Part shown: one piece after another, positions 16,943 to 25,923 of the stretch | Position numbering within the stretch: the first letter of the stretch is position 1 | How the letters are laid out: each line of letters opens with the position of its first letter | Origin: an uncultured Selenomonadales bacterium | GTDB lineage: Bacteria > Bacillota > Negativicutes > Acidaminococcales > Acidaminococcaceae | Length of the DNA stretch: 56,508 nt | Direction: 5' to 3' | Assembly (NCBI GenBank): GCA_900316935.1 | Contig: ONEW01000010.1 | Location: forward strand, 1-56,508 | Program-made: the position numbers and the translations under genes | Notes under the pieces: generated by a model | The model's input: only the letters and a program-made list of their open reading frames with translations | Database searches by the model: none | Told to the model about the DNA's origin: nothing

Positions 16943-17106
16943 TGGTTTCCGTACCGTCTCCGCCCGCCGCGGGCCATCTGCGGAAAAGGACTACACAGAT
17001 TCCGAAAAATAAGGTAAACTATTTAAATACAGGGACCTTGCCAAAGATCCCCGGGGAGGGAGGTAAGCTCCGCTCCGCTCCGCTTCGGCGGGGCAGCGAC
17101 GTAAAG

Positions 17107-17589
17107 ATGAAAAAGACGAAGAAGACGAATGCGGCGCGGATCCTCGATGAACTGGGAATACCGTACCGGCTGCAGACCTATCCCGTGGACGAGGAACACC
17201 TGGATGCCGTCCACGTGGCGCACGAAGTAGGCATGCTTCCGGAACAGACCTTCAAGACCCTCTGCATACGGGGCGACAAGACCGGCGTGCTGTTCGCCGT
17301 CATTCCTGGAAACGGGGAACTGGACCTGAAGGCCCTGGCCCGCGTGAGCGGCAACAAACGCTGTGAAATGGTGCATTTGAAGGAGCTGCTGCCCCTGACC
17401 GGCTATATCCGCGGCGGCTGTTCTCCCCTGGGTGCAAAAAAGGAATATCCCGTCTATCTGGACGAAACGTGCCAGCTTTTTGATGAAATCGCCATCAGCG
17501 CCGGAATGCGCGGTATGCAGATCATCGCGTCGCCCGGCGGCATCGCGAAAGCGACGAAGGCCGTGCTGGCGGCCCTTACCATGGAATGA
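17107..17589 (+). CDS. ybaK: YbaK-type aminoacyl-tRNA deacylase
   Basis: The 160-residue protein belongs to the YbaK/ProX editing family. Visible markers are GIPYRLQTYPVDEEHLDA, a lysine in TFKTLCIRGDK, the GGCSPLG loop and the C-terminal PGGIAKATKAVLAAL. YbaK removes cysteine wrongly attached to tRNA-Pro. The start is uncertain. The ATG at 17107 fits the family length, but its nearest good ribosome site (GGGAGG at about 17055) is more than 40 bases upstream, separated by a CTCCG triplet repeat and a GC-rich stem. It precedes thrC closely. Confidence 0.85.
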   Translation: MKKTKKTNAARILDELGIPYRLQTYPVDEEHLDAVHVAHEVGMLPEQTFKTLCIRGDKTGVLFAVIPGNGELDLKALARVSGNKRCEMVHLKELLPLTGYIRGGCSPLGAKKEYPVYLDETCQLFDEIAISAGMRGMQIIASPGGIAKATKAVLAALTME

Positions 17590-17612
17590 TGTCGTGTTAC
17601 AGGAGGTTGCAA

Positions 17613-19115
17613 ATGTTATATGTAAGTACAAGAGGCGGCGGAGACCTGGTTTCTTCGGCCCATGCCATCTACAACGGGCTGGCCCCGGACGGCGGCCTGT
17701 TCGTGCCCCAGAGTTTCCCCGCCTTTTCCCTGGAGGAGATTCTGGCCATGCACGGACAGCCTTATGCCGTGACGGCCGTACAGGTCCTGCAGCGGTTCCT
17801 GACGGACTATAGTGAAGAAGAACTGATGGAATGCGCCCTGGCCGCCTACAGCGAGGAAAAGTTCGGCAAGGACCCCGTCATGCTGCAAAAAGTTGCCGGA
17901 AACGCGGATATCCTGGAATTGTGGCATGGCCCGACCATGGCCTTCAAGGACATGGCCCTGCAGATTCTGCCGCACCTGATGACGCGGGCCCGTGAGAAGA
18001 CCGGGGAAGAAGGCCGCATCGTCATCCTGACGGCCACGTCGGGCGATACGGGCAAAGCCGCTCTGGAAGGATTCGCCGATGTGCCCGGCACGGAAGTCAT
18101 CGTCTTTTACCCTGAGGATGGCGTCAGTCCTGTACAGAAACTCCAGATGACCACCCAGACCGGCAGAAACACGAAGGTGTTCGGCATCGAAGGCGACTTT
18201 GACGACGCCCAGCGCGGCGTCAAGGAAATCTTCCACGACAGGGGGCTGGCGGAACGGCTCCGCCGGTTCGGCTGGACCCTCTCTTCGGCCAATTCCATCA
18301 ACTGGGGCCGCCTGGTACCGCAGATCGTCTACTATTTCAAAGCCTATTCCGACGCCGTGGCCACCCAGCGCATCAAACCGGGGGAAGGCGTGCTGTTCAG
18401 CGTTCCCACAGGCAACTTCGGTGACATTCTGGCCGGATATTATGCCCGCAAGATGGGGCTGCCCGTCAAAAAGTTCATCTGCGCCTCCAATACGAACAAC
18501 GTGCTGACGGACTTCATCAATACCGGCAAGTATGACCGCAACCGGCCCCTGCACAAGACCCTTTCGCCGTCCATGGACATTCTCGTTTCCAGCAATCTGG
18601 AACGCCTGCTCTTCGACCTGACGGGAGGCAAGGGCCCCCAGGTGGCGGAATGGATGGAGGCACTCAACTCGGAAGGGGCCTACCAGGTTCCGGCCACGGT
18701 CCTGGAAGATATCCGCTACCTGTTCTACGCCTCCTGGGCGGATGAGCAGGAAACCCTGGACACCATCGGCTCCGCGTATAATGATTTTCAGTACGTGCTG
18801 GATCCCCATACGGCGGTCGCCTGGCATGCCCTGGCGAAATACCGTCTGGTTTCCAGCGATGAAAGCTACGGCATCGTGCTGTCGACGGCCAGCCCCTACA
18901 AGTTCAGCCAGTCCGTCCTGGAGGGATTGAACAAGGCCGGCCTGGTAACGGGGGACAGTCCCTTCGCCGCGGCCCACGCGCTCCACGAAGTGACGGAGCT
19001 GCCGCTGCCTGCCCAAATCACGAAGCTGGAACAGCTGCCTGTCCTGCACAAGGATATCATCGCGCCCCAGGATATGGCGGCTGCCATCCTGGCAACCCTG
19101 GACATCCGGGATTGA
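17613..19115 (+). CDS. thrC: Threonine synthase
   Basis: The 500-residue pyridoxal-phosphate enzyme converts O-phosphohomoserine to threonine. The cofactor lysine is visible as Lys112 in MAFKDMALQ, and the phosphate-binding loop as TATSGDTGKAALEG. The N-terminal STRGGG-containing segment and PDGGLFVP are typical of the bacterial long form. It starts after AGGAGG at 17601-17606. Homoserine dehydrogenase and kinase lie 30 kb away at 48003-50270, so the pathway genes are split within this window. Confidence 0.95.
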   Translation: MLYVSTRGGGDLVSSAHAIYNGLAPDGGLFVPQSFPAFSLEEILAMHGQPYAVTAVQVLQRFLTDYSEEELMECALAAYSEEKFGKDPVMLQKVAGNADILELWHGPTMAFKDMALQILPHLMTRAREKTGEEGRIVILTATSGDTGKAALEGFADVPGTEVIVFYPEDGVSPVQKLQMTTQTGRNTKVFGIEGDFDDAQRGVKEIFHDRGLAERLRRFGWTLSSANSINWGRLVPQIVYYFKAYSDAVATQRIKPGEGVLFSVPTGNFGDILAGYYARKMGLPVKKFICASNTNNVLTDFINTGKYDRNRPLHKTLSPSMDILVSSNLERLLFDLTGGKGPQVAEWMEALNSEGAYQVPATVLEDIRYLFYASWADEQETLDTIGSAYNDFQYVLDPHTAVAWHALAKYRLVSSDESYGIVLSTASPYKFSQSVLEGLNKAGLVTGDSPFAAAHALHEVTELPLPAQITKLEQLPVLHKDIIAPQDMAAAILATLDIRD

Positions 19116-19165
19116 GGAAGCCGGACGGACCGAGAAGAAAAATTTGTTACAAAGTATACAGATAC

Positions 19166-19194
19166 TTGCCAAACGGCAGGCGGTATGCTATAAT
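19166..19194 (+). promoter_or_regulatory. Promoter of rpsB-tsf
   Basis: TTGCCA (19166-19171) and an extended -10 TGCTATAAT (TATAAT at 19189-19194) are 17 bases apart. The message has a leader of about 100 bases before rpsB, long enough for autoregulation by S2, as is known in other bacteria. Confidence 0.85.
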
Positions 19195-19298
19195 TTTTCA
19201 AGTGTTTAATACACACGCAGCCTGATTTGACGCCTGTCCGCATGCGCGGTGCGATCAAAAACGAGGACTGCGGAGGAAAAAACAGGAGGAATGTAAAA

Positions 19299-20039
19299 AT
19301 GGCAATCATCTCTATGAAACAGTTACTGGAAGCCGGCGTTCATTTCGGTCATCAGACCCGCCGCTGGAACCCCAAGATGGCGAAGTACATCTTTACCGAA
19401 CGCAACGGCATCTACATCATCGACCTGCAGAAGACCGTGAAGAAGGTCGACGAAGCCTACAACTTCGTTCGTGAAACCGCCAAGAACGGCGGCAGCATCC
19501 TGTTCGTCGGCACCAAGAAGCAGGCACAGGAAGCGATGCGCGAAGAAGCTGCCCGCTGCAACCAGTTCTATGTGAACGAACGCTGGCTGGGCGGCATGCT
19601 GACCAACTTCAAGACCATCCAGAAACGGATTGCCCGTCTGCGCCAGCTGGAAAAGATGGAAGAGGACGGCACGTTCGACGTACTGCCCAAGAAGGAAGTA
19701 TTGGGCCTGCGTCATGAAATGGAAAAACTGAACAAGAACCTGGGCGGTATCAAGGACATGAAGAAGCTCCCCGCAGCCCTGTTCATCGTAGATCCGCGCA
19801 AGGAACACATCGCCGTGCTGGAAGCGCGCAAACTGCATATCCCCATCGTAGCCACCGTTGACACGAACTGCGATCCGGATGAAATCGATTACGTCATTCC
19901 TGCCAACGACGACGCCATCCGCGCTGTACGCCTGTTGTCCAGCAAGATGGCTGACGCAGTCCTGGAAGGCCGTCAGGGCCAGCAGACCGCAGAAACCGAA
20001 ACTGCCCCTGCGGAAGAAGCTGCCAAGGACGCTGAATAA
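19299..20039 (+). CDS. rpsB: 30S ribosomal protein S2
   Basis: The 246-residue protein starts [20 protein letters not shown] and contains the standard S2 blocks [35 protein letters not shown] and [20 protein letters not shown]. The tail is acidic and Glu/Ala-rich, as in many S2 proteins. The start follows AGGAGGA at 19284-19290; upstream in-frame codons lie in the leader. It is co-transcribed with tsf, the standard arrangement. Confidence 0.98.
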   Translation: MAIISMKQLLEAGVHFGHQTRRWNPKMAKYIFTERNGIYIIDLQKTVKKVDEAYNFVRETAKNGGSILFVGTKKQAQEAMREEAARCNQFYVNERWLGGMLTNFKTIQKRIARLRQLEKMEEDGTFDVLPKKEVLGLRHEMEKLNKNLGGIKDMKKLPAALFIVDPRKEHIAVLEARKLHIPIVATVDTNCDPDEIDYVIPANDDAIRAVRLLSSKMADAVLEGRQGQQTAETETAPAEEAAKDAE

Positions 20040-20104
20040 TCCAATCCTCTGACGGATGGGACCGAACTGATTGAACCGTTTAGTGAACTCGAGGAGAAAA
20101 CAAT

Positions 20105-20983
20105 ATGAACATTACTGCTGCATTGGTAAAAGAACTGCGCGAACGTACCGGCGCCGGCATGATGGACTGCAAAAAGGCTCTCGTTGCCACCGATGGCGAT
20201 ATGCAGAAGGCTATCGACTACCTGCGTGAAAAAGGCCTGTCCAAGGCTGCCAAGAAGGCCGGCCGTGTGGCTGCCGAAGGTGCGGTTGCTTCCTATATCT
20301 CCGAAGACGGCAAAGTCGGCGTCATCGTCGAAGTGAACTGCGAAACCGACTTCGTAGGCGCCAACGACGACTTCAAGAAACTGGCCGTCTCCATTGCCAG
20401 GCATGTGGCCGAAACCAACCCGGCCGATGTGGAAGCCCTGCTGGCTTCCAAGATGGGTGAAAAGGCCGTCAAGGATGTCGTTACCGAAGCCATCGCCAAG
20501 ATTGGTGAAAACATCTCCGTCCGCCGTTTCGTCCGTTTCGAAAGTGCGGAAGGCAAAGTCTACAGCTACATCCATGCCGGCGGCAAAATCGGCGTCCTGG
20601 TCGACATGAAGGGCGGCGATGCGGAACTGGGCAAGAACATCGCCATGCAGGTTGCCGCAGCCAACCCCTCTTACCTGAGCCGGACCGAAGTGCCCGCCGC
20701 CGAACTGGAACATGAAAAGGAAGTCCTGACGGAACAGGCCCGCAACGAAGGCAAACCCGAAAGCATCATCGAAAAGATGATCCTGGGCCGCATCAACAAA
20801 TACTACGAAGAAGTCTGCCTCGTCGACCAAATCTACATCCGCGACAATAAGACGAGCATCACGAAGCTCCTCAAGGCCAACAACGCCGAGATTGCCCGTT
20901 TTGCCCGTTTCCAGCTGGGTGAAGGCATCGAAAAGAAGCAGGAAAACTTTGCGGAAGAAGTTGCTTCCTTCATCAAGAAGTAA
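20105..20983 (+). CDS. tsf: Elongation factor Ts
   Basis: The 292-residue guanine nucleotide exchange factor for EF-Tu has the N-terminal UBA-type segment [20 protein letters not shown], then the central VNCETDFVG motif. The C-terminal part ends in EEVASFIKK. Length and order match full-size EF-Ts. It follows rpsB by 65 bases and ends at a strong terminator. Confidence 0.98.
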   Translation: MNITAALVKELRERTGAGMMDCKKALVATDGDMQKAIDYLREKGLSKAAKKAGRVAAEGAVASYISEDGKVGVIVEVNCETDFVGANDDFKKLAVSIARHVAETNPADVEALLASKMGEKAVKDVVTEAIAKIGENISVRRFVRFESAEGKVYSYIHAGGKIGVLVDMKGGDAELGKNIAMQVAAANPSYLSRTEVPAAELEHEKEVLTEQARNEGKPESIIEKMILGRINKYYEEVCLVDQIYIRDNKTSITKLLKANNAEIARFARFQLGEGIEKKQENFAEEVASFIKK

Positions 20984-21009
20984 TTCCCGTCGTACATCCA
21001 CAAAACCTG

Positions 21010-21041
21010 AAGGAGGACATCGCACGATGTCCTCTTTTTTT
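21010..21041 (+). terminator. Terminator of rpsB-tsf
   Basis: GAGGACATC pairs with GATGTCCTC over a GCAC loop and is followed by seven T residues. Confidence 0.93.
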
Positions 21042-21109
21042 ACGCCGTCCTGCCTCAACCGCGCTTTGTGACATTTTTCAAATTTATCGCTTTTTCAGGG
21101 CACCGGAGT

Positions 21110-21138
21110 TTTTCAAGAGGCGGCGGATGTGCTATAAT
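21110..21138 (+). promoter_or_regulatory. Candidate promoter of pyrH operon
   Basis: An extended -10 TGCTATAAT (TATAAT at 21133-21138) lies 17 bases from TTTTCA (21110-21115). It starts the pyrH-frr-uppS-cdsA-dxr-rseP run. Confidence 0.6.
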
Positions 21139-21264
21139 AAACACAACATGAAGGGGCGAACTTCAATGCCCTTCAATATTGCTTGTGTCCCGGCAGGAGG
21201 CTCCGTCCCGGAACGCGGGCAGCATACAGAGAAACAGATAAAGAGGAACAGGAGGGCTGGCAAC

Positions 21265-21993
21265 GTGACCGATCAATTGAAATACAGGCGTGTCGTGCTG
21301 AAACTCAGCGGGGAGGCCCTGGCAGGGGCGAAGGGATTCGGCATCAATCCGGAAACCGTCAATTCCATCGCCAGACAGATCAAGGAAGTGCAGGAACGGG
21401 GGCTGGAAGTCGCTGTCGTTAACGGCGGCGGCAACATCTGGCGTGGCCTTTCGGGCGCCAACAAGGGTATGGACCGTGCGCAGGCCGACTATATGGGCAT
21501 GCTGGCGACGGTCATCAATTCCCTGGCCTTGCAGGACGCCCTGGAGCAGCTCGATGTCCCGACACGTGTCCAGACGGCTATCGAGATGCGGCAGATTGCG
21601 GAACCCTACATCCGGCGCCGGGCAGTCCGGCACCTGGAAAAAGGACGTGTCGTCATTTTTGCGGCCGGCACAGGCAATCCGTATTTTTCCACTGACACGA
21701 CGGCTGCCCTGCGTGCCGCTGAAATTGAGGCCGATGCCATCCTCATGGGAAAGAACGGCGTCGACGGTGTGTATGATTCCGATCCGGCCGTCCACAAAGA
21801 TGCCCGGAAATTCGACCATCTCAATTACATCGATGTCATCAACCGCCATCTGAACGTAATGGACTCGACGGCCATCTCCCTGTGCATGGACAACGACATC
21901 CCCATTGTAGTATTCAACATCGAAACCCCCGGTAACATCCTGAAAGCCGCTCAGGGAACCGTTGTGGGAACCACCGTAGGAGGCGAACAATAA
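21265..21993 (+). CDS. pyrH: UMP kinase
   Basis: The 242-residue enzyme phosphorylates UMP to UDP. Family blocks visible are [61 protein letters not shown] and [16 protein letters not shown]. The GTG start at 21265 is chosen because AGGAGG lies at 21250-21255 and it gives the family length; upstream in-frame ATGs would add a non-conserved 46-residue extension. Its stop shares a base with the frr start (TAATG). Confidence 0.96.
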   Translation: MTDQLKYRRVVLKLSGEALAGAKGFGINPETVNSIARQIKEVQERGLEVAVVNGGGNIWRGLSGANKGMDRAQADYMGMLATVINSLALQDALEQLDVPTRVQTAIEMRQIAEPYIRRRAVRHLEKGRVVIFAAGTGNPYFSTDTTAALRAAEIEADAILMGKNGVDGVYDSDPAVHKDARKFDHLNYIDVINRHLNVMDSTAISLCMDNDIPIVVFNIETPGNILKAAQGTVVGTTVGGEQ

Positions 21994-22556
21994 TGTCAGT
22001 CGTAGAGGATTTACTCACCGCGAACGAAGCGAAAATGAAGAAGGTCATTTCCCATCTGAAGGAAGACCTGGCCAGCCTGCGCGCCGGCCGTGCCACTCCG
22101 GCACTGTTGAACAAGGTTACCGTGGACTATTACGGCGCGCCCACGCCGATCAACCAGGTTGCCAACGTGACCGTTCCGGAACCCCGCATGATCGTCATCA
22201 CGCCGTGGGACAAGACCATGATTAAGGAACTGTCCCGTGCCATCATGGCTTCCGATCTGGGTCTGACCCCGAACAGCGACGGGACCTGCATCCGCCTGAA
22301 CATGCCGATGCTGACGGAAGAGCGCCGCAAGGAGCTCGTCAAGACGGCCCGCAAACATACGGAAGAGGCTCGCGTCTCCATCCGCAATATGCGCCGTGAC
22401 ATCATCGAAGGCATCAAGAAGGCTGAAAAGGCGAAGACCATCACGGAAGACGATTCCGAAGACGGGCAGGACCAGGCCCAGAAACTGACGGACAAGGTAA
22501 TGAAGGAAGTCGACAAAGTCATTGCCGCCAAAGAAAAGGAAATCATGGAAGTCTGA
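21993..22556 (+). CDS. frr: Ribosome recycling factor
   Basis: The 187-residue protein splits post-termination ribosomes with EF-G. It shows the conserved LRAGRATPALLNKV, YYGAPTPINQVANV and WDKTMIKELSRAI segments and the C-terminal helix with QKLTDKVMKEVDKVIAAKEKEI. It is coupled to pyrH by stop-start overlap, as in most bacteria. Confidence 0.97.
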   Translation: MSVVEDLLTANEAKMKKVISHLKEDLASLRAGRATPALLNKVTVDYYGAPTPINQVANVTVPEPRMIVITPWDKTMIKELSRAIMASDLGLTPNSDGTCIRLNMPMLTEERRKELVKTARKHTEEARVSIRNMRRDIIEGIKKAEKAKTITEDDSEDGQDQAQKLTDKVMKEVDKVIAAKEKEIMEV

Positions 22557-22567
22557 GGCACCGGCTT

Positions 22568-22792
22568 ATGAAGGAAACAGACGCGCCGGATGTAGTGTCC
22601 CTGCCGCTGGAAAAAGCGGAAGAAGCCCTGCGTGAGGCGCATTGGGAATATGAAGTCAGAACGGTGCCGCCGGCTTATGGCAAGGAAGACGGCGGTACCA
22701 CCCTCAAAGCGTATGTTGGCCGGCAGCAGCTGCTGCCTCAACATAAAGCAGTCATCACTGTCATGTATAAGAAGAGAAGGGAGGTTCACTGA
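22568..22792 (+). CDS. Small PASTA-like protein of unknown function
   Basis: The 74-residue protein has one segment, PDVVSLPLEKAEEALREAHW, that resembles a PASTA repeat, followed by a beta-rich stretch and a basic tail. PASTA domains normally occur in penicillin-binding proteins and Ser/Thr kinases attached to the envelope. This one has no signal peptide or membrane segment. It lies between frr and a ferredoxin gene whose start follows its stop by one base, so all are probably co-expressed. No function is known to me. Confidence 0.6.
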   Translation: MKETDAPDVVSLPLEKAEEALREAHWEYEVRTVPPAYGKEDGGTTLKAYVGRQQLLPQHKAVITVMYKKRREVH

Positions 22793-22793
22793 A

Positions 22794-22970
22794 ATGGCAT
22801 TCAAAATCGACTCCGACGCCTGCGTAGGCTGCGGTACCTGTGCCAGCGTCTGCCCCGTAGGCGCCCCGAAAGAAGACGGCAACGGCAAATACGAGATTGA
22901 CGCCGGTACCTGCGTGGAATGCGGCGCTTGTGCTGCAAACTGCCCGGTCAGCGCCATCAGCCAGGATTAA
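22794..22970 (+). CDS. 2[4Fe-4S] ferredoxin
   Basis: The 58-residue protein is a clostridial-type ferredoxin with two cluster motifs, CVGCGTCASVCP and CVECGACAANCP. It is a small soluble electron carrier. It lies one base after the preceding gene and upstream of the isoprenoid genes uppS, dxr and ispG. IspG needs two electrons per turnover from ferredoxin or flavodoxin, so supply to IspG is a reasonable guess, as is general fermentative redox use. Confidence 0.95.
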   Translation: MAFKIDSDACVGCGTCASVCPVGAPKEDGNGKYEIDAGTCVECGACAANCPVSAISQD

Positions 22971-22997
22971 ACCTGACGCGGTCTGAAACAATCAGGC

Positions 22998-23036
22998 GCC
23001 CTTCCCTTGCGGGAAGGGCCGCCCGTTTTGTTTTTA
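22998..23036 (+). terminator. Terminator or attenuator before uppS
   Basis: GCCCTTCCC pairs with GGGAAGGGC over TTGC, followed after six bases by TTTTGTTTTT. It may end part of the transcripts after the ferredoxin gene. Confidence 0.7.
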
Positions 23037-23066
23037 CGGACCTTCTCTTGCAACAGGAGACCATCT

Positions 23067-23852
23067 ATGTTCGACCAAACCTTTGGAAATGTGATTCAGC
23101 CCATGCCCTGCACGGTGGACGTGGATACGGCCGGCCTCCGGGCAGACAACATCCCCCGGCACATCGCCATCATCATGGATGGCAACGGGCGTTGGGCCAA
23201 AGCACAGGGGAAAGTGCGCACGTACGGTCATAAAGCCGGCGCCGAAACCCTGAAGACCATTGTCCGGGCCGCCAACGACCTGGGGGTCAAAATCATCACT
23301 GCCTATGCGTTTTCAACGGAAAACTGGAAACGGCCCGTCACGGAAATCCATTTCATCATGGAGCTGTTGAGCCGTTACCTGACAAATGAAATCCAGGACT
23401 TCCATGATAACAACGTGCAGGTCCGCTTCATGGGGTCCCGCGAGGGGCTGCCCGGCGTCATCTGCCAAAAGATGGATTACGCCACCGAGGTGACGAAGGA
23501 CAACACGGGCCTGATCTTAAACTTAGCCATCAACTACGGCGGCAGGGCGGAAATCCTCCATGCCGTAAAGGGTATCGCCGCGCGCATCCAGGACGGAAGC
23601 CTGTCCGCAGATGCCATCGATGCCTCCGTATTCGAAGATAATCTGTATTCCCGCGGTCTGCCGGACCCCGATCTGTTGATCCGCACCGGCGGCGACCAGC
23701 GGATCAGCAATTTCCTGCTCTGGCAGATTGCCTATGCGGAAATGTGGACCACCAAGGTCTGTTGGCCCGACTTTACGCCGGCCATGCTGGTGGAGGCCAT
23801 CGCCTCCTTCCAGAAGCGCGAGCGCCGTTTCGGCGGCTTGATCCAGAAATGA
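23067..23852 (+). CDS. uppS: Undecaprenyl diphosphate synthase (cis-prenyltransferase)
   Basis: The 261-residue enzyme builds the C55 lipid carrier for envelope polymers. Markers are HIAIIMDGNGRWAK with the catalytic Asp at residue 38, AYAFSTENWKRP, and the C-terminal RTGGDQRISNFLLWQ and YAEMW. It has an N-terminal extension of about 30 residues before the conserved core. The ATG at 23067 follows AGGAGA at 23055-23060. It leads the uppS-cdsA-dxr-rseP-ispG group. Confidence 0.96.
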   Translation: MFDQTFGNVIQPMPCTVDVDTAGLRADNIPRHIAIIMDGNGRWAKAQGKVRTYGHKAGAETLKTIVRAANDLGVKIITAYAFSTENWKRPVTEIHFIMELLSRYLTNEIQDFHDNNVQVRFMGSREGLPGVICQKMDYATEVTKDNTGLILNLAINYGGRAEILHAVKGIAARIQDGSLSADAIDASVFEDNLYSRGLPDPDLLIRTGGDQRISNFLLWQIAYAEMWTTKVCWPDFTPAMLVEAIASFQKRERRFGGLIQK

Positions 23853-23903
23853 CCGGCCTTTCCGCAGGTTCAACCTAAAACTGTTCAAAGGATTGAAACA
23901 AAA

Positions 23904-24734
23904 GTGTTCAAACGCATCTTAACCGCCATCATCGGGATTCCTATCGCCGTGTTCATCGTCACCAGGGGCGGCTGGCTCTTCATGGCTGCCGTCATGCTCC
24001 TGGCCGTCACAGGCTGGCGTGAATTCGCCCGTATGGCGGCCTCCAAGGGACATGACATGTATATCCTGACCTCGGCGCTGCCCGTGTTCCTCATGCAGGC
24101 AGCGGCTGGATTCGCACGTCCCGACCTGCTGCTGCCCATCCTGACCGTCGCCACCCTGGGCATCCTCTTCGAAGGATTGTTCCGCCATTGCCAGTACGGC
24201 GAGACGGACTGGCCTGCCCATACCTCCCTTTCAACCTGTGCGTTGCTTTACACAGGACTGCTTTTTGCCCATGTGATCCTGCTGCGTGAATACCCGGGTG
24301 CCGGCATCTCCGTCCTGGGACTTCCCTTCGCCAGGGGCGAGGCAGCCGTATGGATGGTCCTGCTAGGTACCTGGGCCAGCGACACCTTCGCCTATTTCTT
24401 CGGCATGGCTTTCGGCAAGCACAAATTCTGTTCCGTCAGTCCTAAAAAGTCCATGGAGGGAGCCGTAGCCGGGTTCGTATGGTCTTTCGCCATTACAGCA
24501 GCCATGGCGCACTGCTGGCTGGGCGCGACGGCTGCCGCAGCCTGCCTGCTGGGCCTGACCGTCGCCTTCTGCGCGCCTGTCGGGGACCTGGTGGAATCCA
24601 TCCTGAAACGGTCCTTTGAGATCAAGGACTCGGGCAACTTCTTCCCGGGACACGGCGGCGTGCTGGACCGGATGGACAGCCTGCTCTTTGCGGCACCGGC
24701 CGCGTATTACGTCATGAAATTCTTAGGTGTCTGA
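23904..24734 (+). CDS. cdsA: Phosphatidate cytidylyltransferase
   Basis: The 276-residue multi-pass membrane enzyme makes CDP-diacylglycerol. It has about eight hydrophobic segments and the C-terminal family signature with VGDLVESILKRSFEIKDSGN followed by PGHGGVLDRMDSL. The start is GTG, with AAAGGA upstream. Its product is used by the PssA encoded at 54409, so both ends of the phospholipid branch are in this window. Confidence 0.95.
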   Translation: MFKRILTAIIGIPIAVFIVTRGGWLFMAAVMLLAVTGWREFARMAASKGHDMYILTSALPVFLMQAAAGFARPDLLLPILTVATLGILFEGLFRHCQYGETDWPAHTSLSTCALLYTGLLFAHVILLREYPGAGISVLGLPFARGEAAVWMVLLGTWASDTFAYFFGMAFGKHKFCSVSPKKSMEGAVAGFVWSFAITAAMAHCWLGATAAAACLLGLTVAFCAPVGDLVESILKRSFEIKDSGNFFPGHGGVLDRMDSLLFAAPAAYYVMKFLGV

Positions 24735-24754
24735 CGGCACCCTTGGGAGGAAAC

Positions 24755-25906
24755 ATGAAGAACCTCACGATACTCGGAAGTACCGGTTCCATCGGCCGGC
24801 AGACCCTGGAAGTGGCCGCCGCCAATCCGGGCCGGTTGAAGGTGCGGGCCCTGGCGGCGCACCGCAACGTGGACCGGATGCTGGAACAGATCCGCCAATT
24901 CAAGCCGGATCTAGCTGTCCTGACGGATCCTGCCGCGGCAGAGGAACTGAAACGGCAATATGATGGGAAGACAGAAATCCTGAGCGGGGAAGAAGGCCTC
25001 CTGGCTGCCGCCACCTGGGAAGAAACGGATACAGTGCTCGGCGCCATGGTCGGCTACGCCGGCCTGCGTCCCACCCTCGCCGCCATCAACAGCGGCAAGG
25101 ACATCGCCCTGGCCAATAAGGAAACCCTGGTGGCGGCGGGACACCTCGTGATGGAAGCCGTGGCGGAAAACCATGTCCGCCTGACGCCTGTGGACAGTGA
25201 ACACAGCGCCATTTTCCAGTCCCTGCGCAGCGGTACGCATGACGAAGTCAAGCGCATCATCCTGACCGCTTCCGGCGGTCCCTTCCTCGGCATGAGCCGG
25301 GAAGAACTGGCCCATGTGACGGTGGAGCAGAGCCTGCACCATCCGAACTGGAACATGGGCAGGAAGGTCACCGTCGACAGTTCGACCCTGGCCAATAAAG
25401 GGTTGGAAGTCATAGAGGCCCACTGGCTCTTCCATGTACCTTACAGCAAAATCAACGTCGTCATCCACCCCCAGAGCATCGTCCATTCCCTGGTGGAGTT
25501 CTGCGACGGCGCCGTCATCGCGCAGATGGGCATACCCGACATGAAGCTGCCCATCCAGTACGCTTTCTCGTTCCCGGACCGTTATCCCAGCGCCTACGGG
25601 CAGCTCGATCTGGTCAAGGCCAGCCCCCTGACCTTCCTCGAGCCGGACCTGGAAACGTTCCCGGCCCTGGCCGTCGCTATCGCCTGCGGGAAAGAAGGAG
25701 GTACGCTGCCCTGCGTATTCAACGCGTCCAATGAAGTCTGTGTCAACGCCTTCCTGCAGGGACGGATCCGCTATCTGGACATCCCTGAACTGATCCGGCG
25801 TACTGTGGACGCACACAGAAACGTATCCCGTCCCGGCATCGAACAGATTGAAGAGACGGACGCGCAAGCCCGCCGTTACACGGAAGGCCTCATCGCCAGC
25901 CTGTGA
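24755..25906 (+). CDS. dxr: 1-deoxy-D-xylulose 5-phosphate reductoisomerase
   Basis: The 383-residue NADPH-dependent enzyme makes methylerythritol phosphate for isoprenoids. It shows the nucleotide-binding GSTGSIG at residues 7-13, the substrate and metal loop PVDSEHSAIFQ, the flexible-loop region NWNMGRKVTVDSSTLANKG and HPQSIVHSLVEF. The ATG at 24755 follows GGGAGG. Its end overlaps a possible upstream GTG of rseP. Confidence 0.97.
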   Translation: MKNLTILGSTGSIGRQTLEVAAANPGRLKVRALAAHRNVDRMLEQIRQFKPDLAVLTDPAAAEELKRQYDGKTEILSGEEGLLAAATWEETDTVLGAMVGYAGLRPTLAAINSGKDIALANKETLVAAGHLVMEAVAENHVRLTPVDSEHSAIFQSLRSGTHDEVKRIILTASGGPFLGMSREELAHVTVEQSLHHPNWNMGRKVTVDSSTLANKGLEVIEAHWLFHVPYSKINVVIHPQSIVHSLVEFCDGAVIAQMGIPDMKLPIQYAFSFPDRYPSAYGQLDLVKASPLTFLEPDLETFPALAVAIACGKEGGTLPCVFNASNEVCVNAFLQGRIRYLDIPELIRRTVDAHRNVSRPGIEQIEETDAQARRYTEGLIASL

Positions 25907-25923
25907 CGGGAAAGGAGTTTTCA

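Noticed and set aside
17040..17106. T-box riboswitch ahead of the YbaK and thrC genes
   Set aside because: No T-box consensus segment or terminator/antiterminator pair could be seen; the region is simply GC-rich.
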